Below are positions 63,993 through 64,000 of a stretch of 64,000 bases of DNA, piece by piece. How positions within the stretch are numbered: position 1 is the first letter of the stretch; the number at the start of each line of letters is the position of its first letter. Origin of the DNA: Pseudoxanthomonas sp. SE1 (GTDB lineage: Bacteria > Pseudomonadota > Gammaproteobacteria > Xanthomonadales > Xanthomonadaceae). Under the pieces are notes generated by a model. The model saw only the letters and a list, made by a program, of their open reading frames with translations, was not told the origin of the DNA and searched no databases. The stretch covers positions 3,959,001 to 4,023,000 of the forward strand of contig NZ_CP113783.1 in NCBI RefSeq assembly GCF_029542205.1. The letters run 5' to 3'. The position numbers were made by a program, and so were the translations under genes.

Positions 63993-64000
63993 ATGACCAA
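63993..64000 (+). CDS. Start of a gene cut by the right window edge
   Basis: An ATG at 63993 follows the purine-rich GGAGACGGGG stretch in the last 30 bases. Only two complete codons (Met-Thr) are visible, so it may simply be a chance ATG. Confidence 0.3.

Overview
The window is GC-rich, densely coded DNA of a gammaproteobacterium in the Xanthomonadaceae/Lysobacteraceae; a Pseudoxanthomonas- or Stenotrophomonas-like genus fits best, but the genus is an inference. Supporting features are a XanB2-type chorismatase beside hemB (xanthomonadin and 3-hydroxybenzoate chemistry), a C-rich-loop small RNA next to polA that resembles Xanthomonas sX13, GTAG-headed REP elements, several exported S9 peptidases, a FecI/FecR/TonB receptor set, and flagellar stator genes. 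I see no rRNA, tRNA, CRISPR array, integrase, transposase or phage genes.

Layout. 1-1707: motA (cut by the window edge) and motB. 1714-9163: an MscS-type channel and small accessory genes (DUF6630, fasciclin lipoprotein, DUF6445, DUF3297, YCII) ending in an exported S9 peptidase. 9261-11275: a Tle1-like lipase effector with a lipoprotein gene just upstream that is probably its immunity gene. 11383-16236: a VOC protein, a second YCII protein, an NHL-propeller/M23 fusion and a DUF11-type secreted protein. 16655-18595: an exported cyanophycinase fused to an isoaspartyl peptidase. 18727-23518: ECF sigma factor, FecR anti-sigma factor and STN-TonB receptor. 23588-30408: acyltransferase, arfB, DUF2059, ung, a dual-receiver protein, ftsX, ftsE and rhlB. 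30634-32886: trxA and rho, keeping the rhlB-trxA-rho neighbourhood.

32985-38103 is an unusual locus. Two paralogous periplasmic TonB_C-like proteins flank a CadC-like winged-helix/TPR regulator and a DUF2306 membrane protein, and the two paralogs share a conserved upstream element with a 13-nt palindrome. 38181-43520: a Kef-type antiporter, a 1098-residue membrane ankyrin protein and YcgL. 43683-48227: S9 peptidase, membrane protein, hemF and a DUF421 protein. 48294-54504: sX13-like RNA, polA, DUF2782 lipoprotein, universal stress protein and uvrD. 54554-64000: GNAT, YqhA, a YghU/YfcG-like GST, a DPP-IV-type peptidase, a Coa1-like protein, a lipoprotein, xanB2, hemB, a second GNAT and an outer-membrane beta-barrel protein.

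Core functions (replication and repair: polA, uvrD, ung; division: ftsEX; RNA metabolism: rho, rhlB; haem: hemB, hemF) alternate with envelope functions. The most notable accessory items are the cyanophycinase fusion, the lipase effector/immunity pair, the duplicated TonB_C-like locus with shared upstream elements, and the NHL-M23 fusion.
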